DNA of 64,000 nucleotides, taken from contig OW285196.1 in NCBI GenBank assembly GCA_935421135.1, positions 9,435,501 to 9,499,500 on the forward strand. The letters run 5' to 3'. The notes under the pieces were generated by a model. That model was not told the origin of the DNA. It made no database searches and saw only the letters and a list, made by a program, of their open reading frames with translations. Below, piece by piece: positions 12,501 through 23,660 of the stretch (positions within the stretch are counted from its first letter, which is position 1; each line of letters begins with the position of its first letter). This DNA is from Bugulina stolonifera (lineage: Eukaryota > Bryozoa > Gymnolaemata > Cheilostomatida > Bugulidae). The position numbers and the translations under genes were made by a program.

Positions 12501-15500
12501 GACCATTCCCATTTGGACCCGTTAGTGATTTCTACATTTTGCAAAACGATTTTTTGAACTTTATAGTTTAGGTGGTAAGCGGTATTTGAATATCATATCT
12601 GTCTGATCTTAGGCTATCAGAGGTAGCAGTTGGAAAAAATAACTAGTCTGGACACAGGCGTGGTTCGTGAAGCTGTTTTATTTTGCTTATAAAATTCTAC
12701 CCTTCCAAAACGAAACAATTTTAAATGCAATTCTATGAATTCCTGAATCATATGTGCATATGTGTTAAGTTATTATCCCATTATATCTCAGGTGAACATA
12801 CTAGAGAATGGAGATGTACACTTGGAGTTCCTCAAGTCCAGATCTCCCGAGTCCAACGTGACGGAGGTACTGAATATCTCACCAGATGGCACTCAGGTAT
12901 GTTTAGTTATATTCAATTTAGATTAAAACTGTCTCGGTGTAACACACGTGTATCCCAGTCCCTTATTTGAAAGTTTTAGTGGAAATGGTAGAGTGGAATT
13001 TTATAAATACTCGTAGCTGTTCAAAGCCGGGCGTCGCACAACTAGTCCACAATTGATGCACATGTGTCTGAGTTTATAAGGTTAATTCTCCCTTTATTGC
13101 ACTTTTACCCTAAATCCCAGCAGTGGTTATTTTGAACAGTCGAGGGGTTGGGGTTGTACATGTATGCAATAAATTACGTAGGCTCACTAAATGCACTACA
13201 TAGGCTCACGCCAAAACTAAATAGACTATTTAGCTTAAGATTACCATATTTTACACTTGGTGATAGGTGACGGTGTTTAGACCACCCAAAGAGAACTGCA
13301 CACCTGTAGATTTATCAGAGACACCCACACAGATCCCACCCACAGCCACCAAATACTCTAACCATACTCTACCTAAGAAGTACTGGAAGAAGTATCTATA
13401 CGCTGCCAGGTACATCAAGTGACATCTCTTTCGATACCATCAGTATATCACCTACCAAGTAGTGTCTTCTCTAGATTACTAACTGTATATTTACATCAAT
13501 GATTCTCCCACAACTAATAATTCAGGTTAAGTGTTTCACCAATTTAGAGTTTAATTTCTCATCTTCGGTTTGGTGTAAATCATATTTTCTAAACACAAAC
13601 AAAACCTTGTTGATAACTGCATCCTGGTTTACCTTAACATGAAGGGAGCACAACTCCAAATTGCCAAGCAGTTTCCATTGAATGAATAGTGCTGAATAGG
13701 TTAAATGACATCACTTGATGTTCACCATGTCGTCATGGACATTTATGTCTGTTAGATGACATCACATCCTTTTACACTAACTAACCTCATGTGACCTGAT
13801 TACTGTGTAGATTTGTTAGAATGGTCAAGTCTAAGACACCCAAGGTCACCTACTTCTCTGACCAGGCTAAGTGCATGCTGATGGAATCTGGTGAGGACTT
13901 TGAGGCTATCTTCTACTCAGGTTAGTACGCTTGTTGCTCATCCGTTTGCTTGTTGCACAGAGAGGTTGGAGAGAACAAGTACAGGTATACTAGTCGTTGT
14001 GCAGTAATCTAGTAACTTACTGCTGACCAGTAGATATGTCCACCACAAATCGCCATGTCACCAGATATATACATGCCTTGATTACACAGCTTCATTTGAT
14101 TTATGGCATTCAACATGGGCATCATCATGTTTTTTATCTCTCTGCAGGACCTAAGTTCTCTATTTGCTCACAGCATGTCAAGGTCATTGATACGACAGGA
14201 ATGAATATCAGTTTTGAAATGCAGTCGGAGTCGAATTTGTTGTCCGCTGAGGTTCAGACAATGTGGCAGCACGTGAAGATGGTGAGTAATGGAGACTTTC
14301 CTAGTGGGAAGTAGAGTTTGCTTGCTAGTATGTTCAGCTGGTTGTGTAGTATAATAGTATAATAGAATCAGTCTACTCTACCATGGGTTCACCCAATCTC
14401 TCTACCTGATGATAGTATTGACCAACCAGCACACTATAACTGGAGTTGTCTCCCTTTCTACGTCGATCATACTGTTAAAAAAACACAACAGTTGAATAAA
14501 TCGGTGCCATACTACTAATAATCGTAGTGATACGGTAACAATTCTATAATGGAAAACTACTGTGCTGAGAGGATGGTTTTGAAATAGTGGCTAATATTAT
14601 ATAGCAAGTCAACCAGCCTATCAATGAGTCAGTCGCATAGTGTCATGCTTGTTATATCGTCATATTGTTGTCTTCTAGTGCAAAGACCACTGCCAAGGTC
14701 TTGAACAAATGCTGTCGTCTGCGGAGATATCAATGTCTGACTCGTCCCACTTTCCCGTCATTATCGGCAGCAGATGGTCAGCCAATGGGGTTACACAGCC
14801 ATTCTCAGATATGTCTGCAAGTGGTGCTCGACTCATGGACTATGACATGCAACCCCCTACAGTAAGTATATATTTTTTCTGTTCATCAAGATATTGATCA
14901 GACTTCGTGGTAGTCAAACAAACTCATTTTTCTGGCAGAGATTTTATTCAAAGCTTGTCTTGTATCTCATTTCAGATGTACTCATTTGACGGCTCTCTCG
15001 TGAGCAGTGCTACCACTATGAATCAACCGTACATGAAGCCGACGAGACTCTCACCGGAGGAGAGACCAGTCCTTCTCCCTCCGTATCACAGAAAGGCCAG
15101 CGTCACAACATCTGATGATTCATCACAGATTGTCATGAGGAAGTATGTCAATGGTACGTAAACTATGCGTCTACATATATACTACTTCGGACCTTACGTC
15201 GGATGAGTGCTAGGGTTCTATCGTCATTTTCAGTGGTAAAAAGTCAGTAATACTGTCAACTAGGTTCTATAGCCCTGTGCAAGCAAGACTCAAGTTTCAT
15301 CTTCAAATAAAACTGGTTTTGTTTGTGCATTAAAAACAAAGATTCCGAATGATTAGTTATTGTCTAATCTTGTATTATACTGTTTGGAGTGGAACTTAAC
15401 ACATAGGATCAGGTCATAACGATACAAACATGTTGGTGCCCCAATGAAACATGGAGTTGGCAGAGTAATCTGTATTATCATATACTACCCGTTATGTACT

Positions 15501-16128
15501 ACACTCATCTACATTCTATGTGCTACTGCAGGTGTAGGATGGGCCAGTCAGTTACGTAGTGGTGCTGTCTGCGTTCAGTTTGATGATGGGAACCAACTAA
15601 CTGTCTACTCTCACAAGTCTGAGGTCACCTTTGTCTACAGGAGTGGCATTATATGCAGGTAAGCCATGGCCCATACTTTACACTTCCTGCAGGTAAAGTA
15701 TGGTACACCTCACTCTCAGGTTAAGTATTATTGGAATCCACTACATATCCAGTTCCCATGCCAGTGTAGCACACACTTAGACTAGAGCATAGACGCCGAA
15801 TGGCAAATAAGATGAGAACTTTCAGGCCTATACATCGACTACATATTATATTATAATATAAATGTACTTTGTCTACTATATACGTTACCAGATTGATATC
15901 GACTTTATCTCGCATGTACTGTATCTCACTGACCCAGTAGACTGGGTAGTTGGATGTCGTATTTGTAGCCTCTCACATTACTGGTTCGTAGAGTAGTGTT
16001 ACCATGGTGGTCCACATTCTAATATATATTTATTCTATTGTAGCTACACTGAAAATGATACACTCCCAGACCTGGTGAGGAGAAAGCTAGAAGTACTGGT
16101 TCAGGTCGTGTCTGTCCTATCTTTATGA
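551..16128 (+). CDS. PLK4: Polo-like kinase 4 (21 exons)
   Basis: Serine/threonine kinase that starts centriole duplication. Coding exons: 551-565, 1950-2116, 2931-3070, 4580-4781, 5014-5203, 5476-5562, 5739-6236, 7051-7223, 7417-7528, 8304-8415, 9364-9493, 10279-10514, 11307-11434, 12792-12896, 13267-13409, 13811-13920, 14148-14281, 14679-14861, 14976-15153, 15532-15658, 16044-16128. All have GT-AG borders and matching phases, giving 1084 aa (human about 970). Kinase domain is residues 8-267: glycine loop GRGGFASV, K36, HRDL with D131, N136, DFG D149, activation-loop T165 in [14 protein letters not shown] long linker follows. Polo boxes 1-2 (about 715-940) include [13 protein letters not shown] and [20 protein letters not shown]; polo box 3 (about 1013-1084) starts [13 protein letters not shown]. 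Exon 1 (MIIEE) is the least certain part: it was chosen for Kozak context and phase. Linker exons 8-12 rest on phase and open frame more than on similarity. Confidence 0.93.
813..882 (-). repeat. tRNA-like SINE head
   Basis: On the minus strand there is an A-box-like TAGCTCAGTTGGTAG (858-872) and a B-box-like GGGTTCGAATC (818-828), with a T-arm that pairs. The acceptor stem does not pair and the anticodon arm is distorted into a CACAATC/GATTGTG hairpin. This fits a tRNA-derived SINE or tRNA pseudogene better than a working tRNA. It lies in the long first intron of PLK4. The short word acccctgatccc is repeated just outside (873-902). Confidence 0.6.
6285..6847. repeat. (TTGG)n microsatellite, about 140 units
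   Basis: An uninterrupted tetranucleotide array of about 563 bp. It lies in the PLK4 intron between the exons ending at 6236 and starting at 7051. Because the unit has no stop codon in any frame, it creates long artificial open frames (LVGW repeats on plus, PTNQ repeats on minus); these are not genes. The length shown may differ from the real allele, as arrays of this size often collapse or expand in assembly. Confidence 0.97.
7587..8119. mobile_element. Possible MITE-like element in PLK4 intron
   Basis: The interval is bounded by inverted words: catacttgccaa at about 7588-7599 and ttggcaagtatg at about 8107-8118. A similar terminus (cttgccaag) bounds a shorter stretch at 23838-23964. The interior holds the 20-bp minisatellite and AT-rich sequence with no coding capacity. 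No target-site duplication was confirmed, so the transposon reading is an inference from the shared inverted ends. Confidence 0.4.
7641..7867. repeat. 20-bp minisatellite, 11.4 copies
   Basis: Eleven essentially identical copies of ctggacaagcaccagaatcc followed by a partial copy. The array is intronic in PLK4 (after the exon ending at 7528). A 20-bp unit shifts frame every copy, so the overlapping open frames on both strands are artefacts of the repeat rather than genes. Confidence 0.96.
8526..8745. repeat. Dispersed repeat, copy 1
   Basis: Begins ggaccggtctaggtcataaa and continues with gctattgatttgggg, gcttgttcggag, aaatcatccccagctcat and an aaccctgtga motif. The same ordered words recur at 42356-42545 (ggaccggcctgggccataaa, gctattgacttggga, aaatcatccctagctcat, aaccctgtga). 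The copies look old and diverged. No coding capacity was seen, and the family type is unknown. Confidence 0.65.
9748..9878. repeat. Imperfect tandem repeat, 3-4 units of about 36 bp
   Basis: Repeated blocks of the form tatagagtacatgtatgtct followed by atgtatg(g)tat. Units are diverged and rich in TACATGTA. The array is intronic in PLK4, between the exons ending at 9493 and starting at 10279. Confidence 0.75.
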
Positions 16129-18880
16129 CATCTGAGAGCGGTAGACATCACACTGATGTATTGTACAGGGTAGTTATTGTACTAGTAGAGGCAATATACA
16201 TGTAAATGCAATAGACAGTATTAGTATTTGGTTTAGTATTTATGTGGTACATGACAAGTGAGAAGGGCACTAGCCTAAATCCGTCTTAGAGTATTTAGAA
16301 CACAAGCTAAGGCGGTTATATGACTCACCATTACTAAATGGGGATGATAACTACCGAGTTGTGCTGTGTAGTTCATAGTGCCTAAGATAAGATTTTTTTA
16401 AAATTGGTAGTCGTCCTCTCATTAAAAGGTAATGCAACTCCTATTATTGGGAATTTGTAATATTTTTTATGAACTTATTACACTAGAATAGAAGTTCATG
16501 TGTTGTAGTAAATATTCCGGTGACGCTCGGCTTCCATCCATCTAATTGATTTTATTTATTATTATTTATTTAATTTATATTCATTATTTTAACCTTATTC
16601 TGATGAATATTTATTCATTATTTTATTTGTATTTATTATTATCGTTATCGTTTGCTATTGTGTACCAGTTATGGATGTGAAACCATGTTACTTGTTCCTT
16701 ATCAAAGTGCATATGTGATACTACTGTACAAAGGGTGATACTACTGTACAAAGGGTGATACTACTGTACAAAGGGTGATACTACTGTACAAAGGGTGATA
16801 CTACTGTACAAAGGGTGGAAGTGTGAAAATGACTTATAGTTGAGTAAGTGTGATGCCTTAATATTAGCTCAAGTTTGAAGTGTTCGTAATTTAGACTGAA
16901 TTTCTGCAACTTATAGTACTAGTTTGTATTTTCTATTAGAACTAATGCATACTTCAGTTATTTAGTGGTAGTTAATATGTGGTATGAGTTTTTTTATGAG
17001 ATGGCTGATTTTCTGAAGCCCAACACTTATCACACTCCGTCCAAGATGCTGTGAAGTACGTTTGTTGTATTACTTATTGTCTGTCTTATTTATTGTTTGT
17101 CTTATTTATTGTTTTATTTATTTAACTTATTGTACTAACATTGTATGCTATGTTTATGGTTAGTATGTAATATAATGTAGAAGTATCTAGTCTGATTACT
17201 GGTTGTAGTGTCAACTTTATATAGATATTATCTTTATATTCATGTATTTTCTCAGGGTGTTATTCATTATCTAGCGTCATTTTTGGTTCCTATGCAATAA
17301 TTTTATATACTCCTTGTGATTAATATTTATTATACGAGTAATTGGTGTAGTTCTGTCCAGTATTAGTACTACACTAACTTATTACTACTATTATGGTATC
17401 GTCTCCTTTACTTTGTTATGTTTATTATCATTGAAGTTAGTAAAGTATTGTCAATCGTCAGTTGTCCGTCCTCTAAACTGTACAAAGATTTGATGTGTTT
17501 GCATTTAGTTGAAGTTTAGTTGAATTTCATAGCTGAACTCCTTAGTAAGCAGGTGTGTTGGCTGCTGATCCAGTCCCAAGTTTGGAAGTAAACACTTTTA
17601 GTCTACCAACACCAATATTCATTAGATTTTACTTTGTAACCTATACTATGTTTGTTCTAGGAAACTTCTTTTTATGATGATCTTGTTGATTAGTGAATAC
17701 ATTTTGTTTTTAATTACATTAAACTGAAAAATTTAGAGTATTCTTCTGAGATTGAATGGTGTGGCCCATACTAATTCTGTCATCCCTGTTTGTTTCCAAT
17801 AAACCAAGATTGAATTTCATCTGAAGCTGTATTTTATATGATCCTATGCTACTTCATTTACATGTACCAGTTCAGTGTGAAAAATTTGGTTGGGTATTAC
17901 CATATTACAATATACATCTATGGTATGAGTGGATACTGTGCCCTGGACACTTTTGGTTGCCCATCCACCAACTTGTTTTATTAAAAATAGATGACAAATC
18001 CAGTGACAGAATTATTGAAAAGGCCATTTGTTTTACACATGCTGATGGAAAAATATTTCATCTACTATTGCATAACATTTCCTATAAGTTTCAGTGGTAT
18101 AATAGTAATCATTACATCTGCCACAGTTACACAGAATTAATTAATTGATACTTTGGAACATCCTGGACTGTCTACTTCTCTACTATGATTGTAATGTAGA
18201 TAAACAAGGTAATTAATTAGCTTGTATTTCTCAAATCTCTTTTTGCATCATAGATCAGAATGGATATATACCAGCACAGTATTGTATAATGGAATATTCG
18301 CATCATCTTGGGAACTAACAGCATGTATAGCCATTACACATTTCTCATATTTCAGAAAGAGGCTTACGACCGAGAGTTAAGAACAAGTTGGCTCTGTATG
18401 TCAAAGGTGACTCGAGATCTTCCATACCACTTGCTTCGACAAACCTATGAAATATGTGTCTATATGTTATAACATACATGAGTGGGCTATAATACCTACA
18501 GCAGATACATGTATGCAAGTGCACGTTGGTACAATTTATCTAGCTACATGTACCATGAAGTTGCAGCATTTATCACAAAGACGGTTGTATTGAGACTCAT
18601 CCTTTACAGCGTTACATCTTGGCTGCCATCAATGTTCAGGAAACAGTCAGCGATTGACAGCTAAAGACTGATTGTTACAACGGATTCAGTCTGAAGCTGA
18701 AGATTCCATCAAGTTGATTTGTATGTGAATTTTTTTAAACTTTCATAGATTCACTTTCAGTGAGTAAGCTTACAAGCAGAGGTAAGTTGTAAGAGAAGAG
18801 CTTACTTTTCCCTGCAAGAGTTCCACCACTTGCTGACGGAATCAGACGATTTCACATAGTTAGAAATGAAAGACTTTTGA
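16129..18880. other. PLK4 3' region, AT-rich, no further gene seen
   Basis: Downstream of the PLK4 stop is AT-rich sequence with several TTTATTT tracts. The clearest plus-strand polyadenylation-like signal is the aataaa near 17799, which would imply a 3' UTR of up to 1.7 kb; earlier use of another signal is possible. An open plus frame of 100 codons at 17846-18148 has no recognisable domain and looks like chance in AT-rich DNA. Confidence 0.5.
16715..16814. repeat. 5 x 20-bp tandem repeat
   Basis: Five perfect head-to-tail copies of gtgatactactgtacaaagg, in the presumed PLK4 3' UTR. The lack of divergence between copies points to recent expansion. Confidence 0.97.
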
Positions 18881-18900
18881 AAACCACTAATCGTTGTATC

Positions 18901-19232
18901 TGTAATGGTTTCTGTGATTTGGTGCGGTCGTCCTTGGACGACTATCGACCCAGAAATGAAGTGCCTATGAGTGGTAATAGGACTTCCCATTACATGAAAG
19001 ATCGAGCGGTCTCAGTAGCCCAAATACTACCAAAGACGACCCATCTGATCTCAAGTCCGACCTTCAGACTATACTGTGAAAGAGAGTAGTTCGACCTAAT
19101 AGGCGGTTCGCTAAGCGAAGGACCTAATAAGAAGAAGAGAGAGTCTCTGTATCAAGTATAGATGTGTCTTTATTGAAAGCCAAGTGAAGACTGAGACAAT
19201 GAACATATAAAACAGTGCACTTTATATAGTAT
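18901..19232. repeat. ~330-bp direct repeat, copy 1
   Basis: Runs from tgtaatggtttctgtgattt to tttatatagtat and is nearly identical to 19791-20120, with a handful of substitutions and small indels. It contains the short palindrome ttcgctaagcgaa. No protein is encoded. Copies about 0.9 kb apart with unrelated sequence between them could be the long terminal repeats of a small non-autonomous element, or a local duplication. Confidence 0.9.
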
Positions 19233-19790
19233 TGGAACTTCTGGAGGAAGTTCCAGTGGAAGGTTCTAGGATAGTATTTCACAATCAAAACAAGTCTGAT
19301 GCAATGTCTATTAATAAGCATTAACCTTCTTGAAGGACACTAGGATACAAGCAAAAGCCAGACATATACGTCATGGAAAAGTACAGTAAAGTATACAATA
19401 ACAATGCTTAACTAATTATAGACACTTTAGACTAACAGTCGGTCGGGTCGGCTTATGGCCTGATAATTGTAATTAAGAGTACTGTTTATCCAGGGAGCCA
19501 TATAGGAATTAGAGTCCTGGTTTCTGCTGTTCTAGCAAGTAGTCTAGACACAGCACCATAATGTTAATGTTCCTAGATGGTCGGCCTCGGCCATCGGGGT
19601 CGGCCTTTAGGAGTTGTCCAGACCATCACATATCAAAGTCGAGCTTCATGTCATCAAATCTGGGAAATAAATGTCAGAAAGCACTAACAATTGCTAACCT
19701 ACTCATGCTTTCTGCATTACATGTACTTGTACATGTATATAAAATAGTTACAATGTACAATTGTACATGCATAGATACATGTATATGTAT

Positions 19791-20120
19791 TGTAATGGTT
19801 TCTGTGATTTGGTGCGGTCGTCCTTGGACGACTATCGACCCAGAAATAAAGTGCCTATGAGTGGTAATAGGACTTCGCATTACATTAAAGATCGAGCGGT
19901 CTCAGTAGCCCAAATACTACCAAAGACGACCCATCTGATCTCAGTCCGACCTTCAGACTATACTGTGAAAGAGAGTAGTTCGACCTAATAGGCGGTTCGC
20001 TAAGCGAAGGACCTAATAAGAAGAAGAGAGAGTCTCTGTATCAAGTATAGATGTGTCTTTATTGAAAGCCAAGTGAAGACTGAGACAATGAACAGTAAAA
20101 CAGTGCCCTTTATATAGTAT
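19791..20120. repeat. ~330-bp direct repeat, copy 2
   Basis: Second copy of the unit at 18901-19232, same orientation. Differences include ataaa for atgaa near 19846, cgc for ccc near 19877 and a short indel near 20094. Downstream flanks differ completely: copy 2 runs into a GC-rich segment with two TGACGT (CRE-like) words at about 20138-20162. Confidence 0.9.
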
Positions 20121-20533
20121 AAGGACTTCCGGCCGACGTGACGTCGGGAAAAGATGACGTGTGGTCGTCCAGAAGTTGCGCAACAAGATGGCCACCGGAA
20201 GCCCGACGGCCGACCCAAAATAGGTCGGGTTCTACAAAAGTTGCTTAAAATGGTCCAATTCATGTACAAAATGAATATCAATGGATTCTGAGAGGTCGGA
20301 CCTCTGTACATGGGTATAAAAGGCATTAAAAAGACTTAGTAACATTCATGCAGTTATATACAATTATATAGTGGAACAATACATGAATAAGTAGTAAGTA
20401 TTAGCACATAGAGACATGTATATAGACAGTAATTAATGGTTTAGACATGCAATACAGTCAAAGATAAGTATACGAACACTAATTATGAGAGTGTGAGTGT
20501 CAGATGAGTAGCGCTATAGCAACTACTGAACAC

Positions 20534-20699
20534 TTAAGGTGTGATGGAGCTTAGTCCGGGAGTTGGAGTCGTATACAAATGTCCTGTACCATCACAGTAT
20601 GTACCAATAGTGTAACTTATAGATGAAAGTCCCCCAAGTACCAATACTTTTGCATATCCAGAAGCTATTGGTTCCACACCCATCACCAAGTCGATGCTA
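20534..20699 (-). CDS. Candidate last exon of the methyltransferase gene (doubtful)
   Basis: A minus-strand frame after an AG acceptor at 20700-20701 reads 54 codons to a TAA. The phase is exactly the one the methyltransferase exon ending at 21414 would need. The peptide (SSIDLVMGVEP... GLSSITP) does not resemble the usual C-terminus of the family, which carries a GYxxSW-type motif. It could be a real but diverged end, part of a repeat, or chance. Confidence 0.25.
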
Positions 20700-21413
20700 C
20701 TGCTCCTTATGTTGTATGCAACTTGTATGTACGATAATTATATTGCAACATAAAATGCAGTAGTAGCATGAGAGTGGTTATATAAAGAGAAGACAACTCC
20801 AATAGCATATAGGTGTTTACATGCGTTGGTACAATTAGGAGACTTGCATCTTCATCCATGAGACTATTTGCGTTTGCACAAATATAGCTTATAATGCACA
20901 GCAAATTATAATTTTATCAAACTAAAATTCTTCTATGTTTTATATTTACATGTACAGGTACCAATGTGTTGCATTTACTATCTTTCTATCTACAACTTCA
21001 TTACAAGTACCCAAGCAGAAAGGTAAATGACAGTACCAACTACAATTGTATAATATGCATATCTGGGAACCTCACGACTAGTGCAGGGAGCTGCATAATT
21101 AACACCCTTTATTTGACAAGATAAACGAGAAATTAGATTTATTACTATCACTTGTCATGTGTTGTCACCAATACCATCTATACAACTGTCACTCACTATT
21201 ATGTGATGACGCTGCCACCTATGCAATATACAACTTCCACTAAGTCATGTTATGTGCTTTCACTTTCACCAACGCTAAAGAACTTATCAATAATGGTTTG
21301 GAATACTGCCACTAGCCATGGCTATTATCCAGACAGTTATCAGACATCCCCCATTTGCCTGACAGAAATAGCCATGTTCTCAGTGTCAATAAGTAGCATC
21401 ACACAACACTAAC

Positions 21414-23660
21414 CTTCTTTTGTCCTTGTACGGTATTTGCAGAATTTCATCTGTGTACTTTCCGAGGACAGCCTTGCTTGTTTCAGTAAACTAAACATTT
21501 TCTGAGTTGTAGATCCTTTCAGAAATCTGCAATAATGAAAACTTGAATTAGTAAAAATATTGATAGTCATTATCCACAAAAAACTACATTTAAAAAAATA
21601 TCAAGTATAGCAGCTTCAACATCACACCACTAACATCAATCTCCTGTGAATGATAGTATTCCAACATTTGATCTGTGCGAGAAAAAAAATCTATAAAAAA
21701 TCTATAAAAAATCTATAAAATTAATAGTGGATAATAATTTCAATCTTGAAGTGATGTAGACTCATTTCGGTGAGAAATTAGGTAAATGGTACAGTAAACA
21801 ACATTGCCCATCTATGAACATATACATGTACATTGTACATGTATGAAAGGAGGCCAATGGAATCTGGACCAATAAGATTCCTACATATTATATGCATACA
21901 GCATAACTAAACTAATCGGAGTATTGTGTGGATACAGTTTGCTGATTTTATTGCAGGCCAAAGTAATAATGATTATGTTCAAAGTAAATGCTTGGTCTAA
22001 TTTAGTTTACCTCCTTCATGACTGAATTCATGGATTCGGCATTTGCATGGTTAACAATTATCAAGGGGCCATGATAGCAGAAAGCTGCAATGACCCCTCC
22101 AGGAACCAGAACTCTGTCACACTCTTTGAAGAACTTCTGAGGTTTCAGCCAATGAAGTGTTGCTGCTGCCTGTACTAGCGTCACTGTGCTATTCTCAACT
22201 GGTAATTGCTCAACTACAGCAACCCTGTCTTAGACAGAAGGGACATATCGACTTTGTTTTATATACATACACCTACATCCAGAGCATTATTGCTGTGTCT
22301 CAGGTCCCGGACCCATTAAATTTAACCAAAGGCAATTGGTTACAAATACATGTATTTATTGACTAACACTTAGTCCCTTACCTTGGATTTGACCAGTTGT
22401 GTTTGAGCACTAAATACTTTGCACTTTAATACGTTATATGTTATACATAATACTGTACATTTGGTACATGAGCAATCAGTTACCTGTTTTACATTCTATA
22501 GAGGAGGAAACACTTGTACCACGCCACTGCTGTGTCACTGTGTGCCCATAAGACCAGAAATTCTCTCACACAGAACTAAATACCTGAATTCTAGTTCATC
22601 AAGCTTTTGGTTTCTGTTAGCCAGATCAATTTGGGTTCGACTGGTGTCAACTCCAAGAACTTTGTCAAAGTGAGTAGCCAATGGCACAGTTGACATCCTT
22701 CCTGGCCCACATCCAACGTCAACGGCCACGGAAAAGTATCCACTAGCGTTGGGAGAGTGCTGAATATTAATATAGGCATTCGTATTAGTGTAGATAATAG
22801 TACATAACATTCATTTCAGTGCTATGCATTTGTAAGTGATTGGCTATTTGTTGTCCACCGATCAAATTTGGGGTCAAAAATCAGAATGAGTTATATATGT
22901 TACATTGCTACCGGTTGAGATCTCGGCTTTGGGTAGTGCTAGGACTTTGGGACCAGTTCCACCGGTATCACTGCCTGGGCGGGGCTGTAGACTTCAGCCC
23001 TCGAGCCTGACCTACCCCACTCACCTGATAGTTGTTGAACCTCAGACTATGTCGGCAGCGGAGACTCTCTTAGACCTGGAGTTGTTTCCTCAACGCAAAG
23101 GTACACAACTCTTAACGAAATTTATGCAACATACCTACACCACCTTGCGTGACCGCAATTGTCTTGAATACATGCCAGCGAAGTGAGCAAATAATGCAAA
23201 AAGAAAGACATGCGTTGCAGGCCAAGCTCAAAAACCAGATTGCTACAATACATGTATACATGTATGTATTTGCTACCCTACATGTATAAAGACTTGGTAC
23301 ATAAGTCTTGAATTTTCAAACATTCTCCCTGTTTATTTGCTCCTTGGATACCTGGGTTAGGTTTGTTTGCAGCCTCAACCGAAAAACAACTATTACAGCC
23401 CTGGTGTAGACTCCAGATCTAGATTTACATGTACATGTATAATATTTTGTGATTTCATGCAGGAGCAATGATCATGGCTGCTACAATATGCAGCTTCCAG
23501 TGACTATACTATGGAAGTTGAATTGAAAAAATAGCGTTTAACTTACAGATTCTCTGATAAAGTCCACAATCAGCTGAAATACAGAAGCAGGATAAACTGG
23601 TCTGTACATATCATAGTGGGAAGAGATGTCTGTACCATGGAACAGTATACTTCCTTTCAT
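21414..23660 (-). CDS. Class I SAM-dependent methyltransferase (3' end open)
   Basis: Small-molecule methyltransferase of the Methyltransf_11 fold; substrate unknown. Exons on minus: 23660-23547, 22759-22584, 22224-22011, 21490-21414, about 193 codons. Residues 1-38 (MKGSILFHGTDISSHYDMYRP...) match the usual YxxYRPxYP-type N-terminus. Motif I is VDVGCGPGRMS and motif post-I is VLGVDTSRTQID. Next come the family-specific VTLVQAAATLHWL and RVLVPGGVIAAF. The last supported stretch ends PYKDKRR in phase 2. Family members are usually about 270 aa, so some 60-80 residues are missing; see the doubtful exon at 20534-20699. Overall it is closest to the eukaryotic proteins annotated as putative or trans-aconitate-like methyltransferases. 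Introns are 250-790 bp. The start is the first in-frame ATG of exon 1. Confidence 0.82.
22760..23546. other. Methyltransferase intron 1 with GC-rich insert
   Basis: The intron contains a GC-richer block at about 22905-23110, unlike its AT-rich surroundings, with an open plus frame of 93 codons that shows no domain. It may be a repeat fragment. The rest is AT-rich with several TACATGTA words. Confidence 0.35.

Noticed and set aside
16715..16814. Tandem array considered as a CRISPR-like array
   Set aside because: Units are contiguous with no spacers, and the context is an animal gene flank.
17846..18148. 100-codon plus frame
   Set aside because: No domain, AT-rich, no splice or promoter support; probably chance in the PLK4 3' flank.
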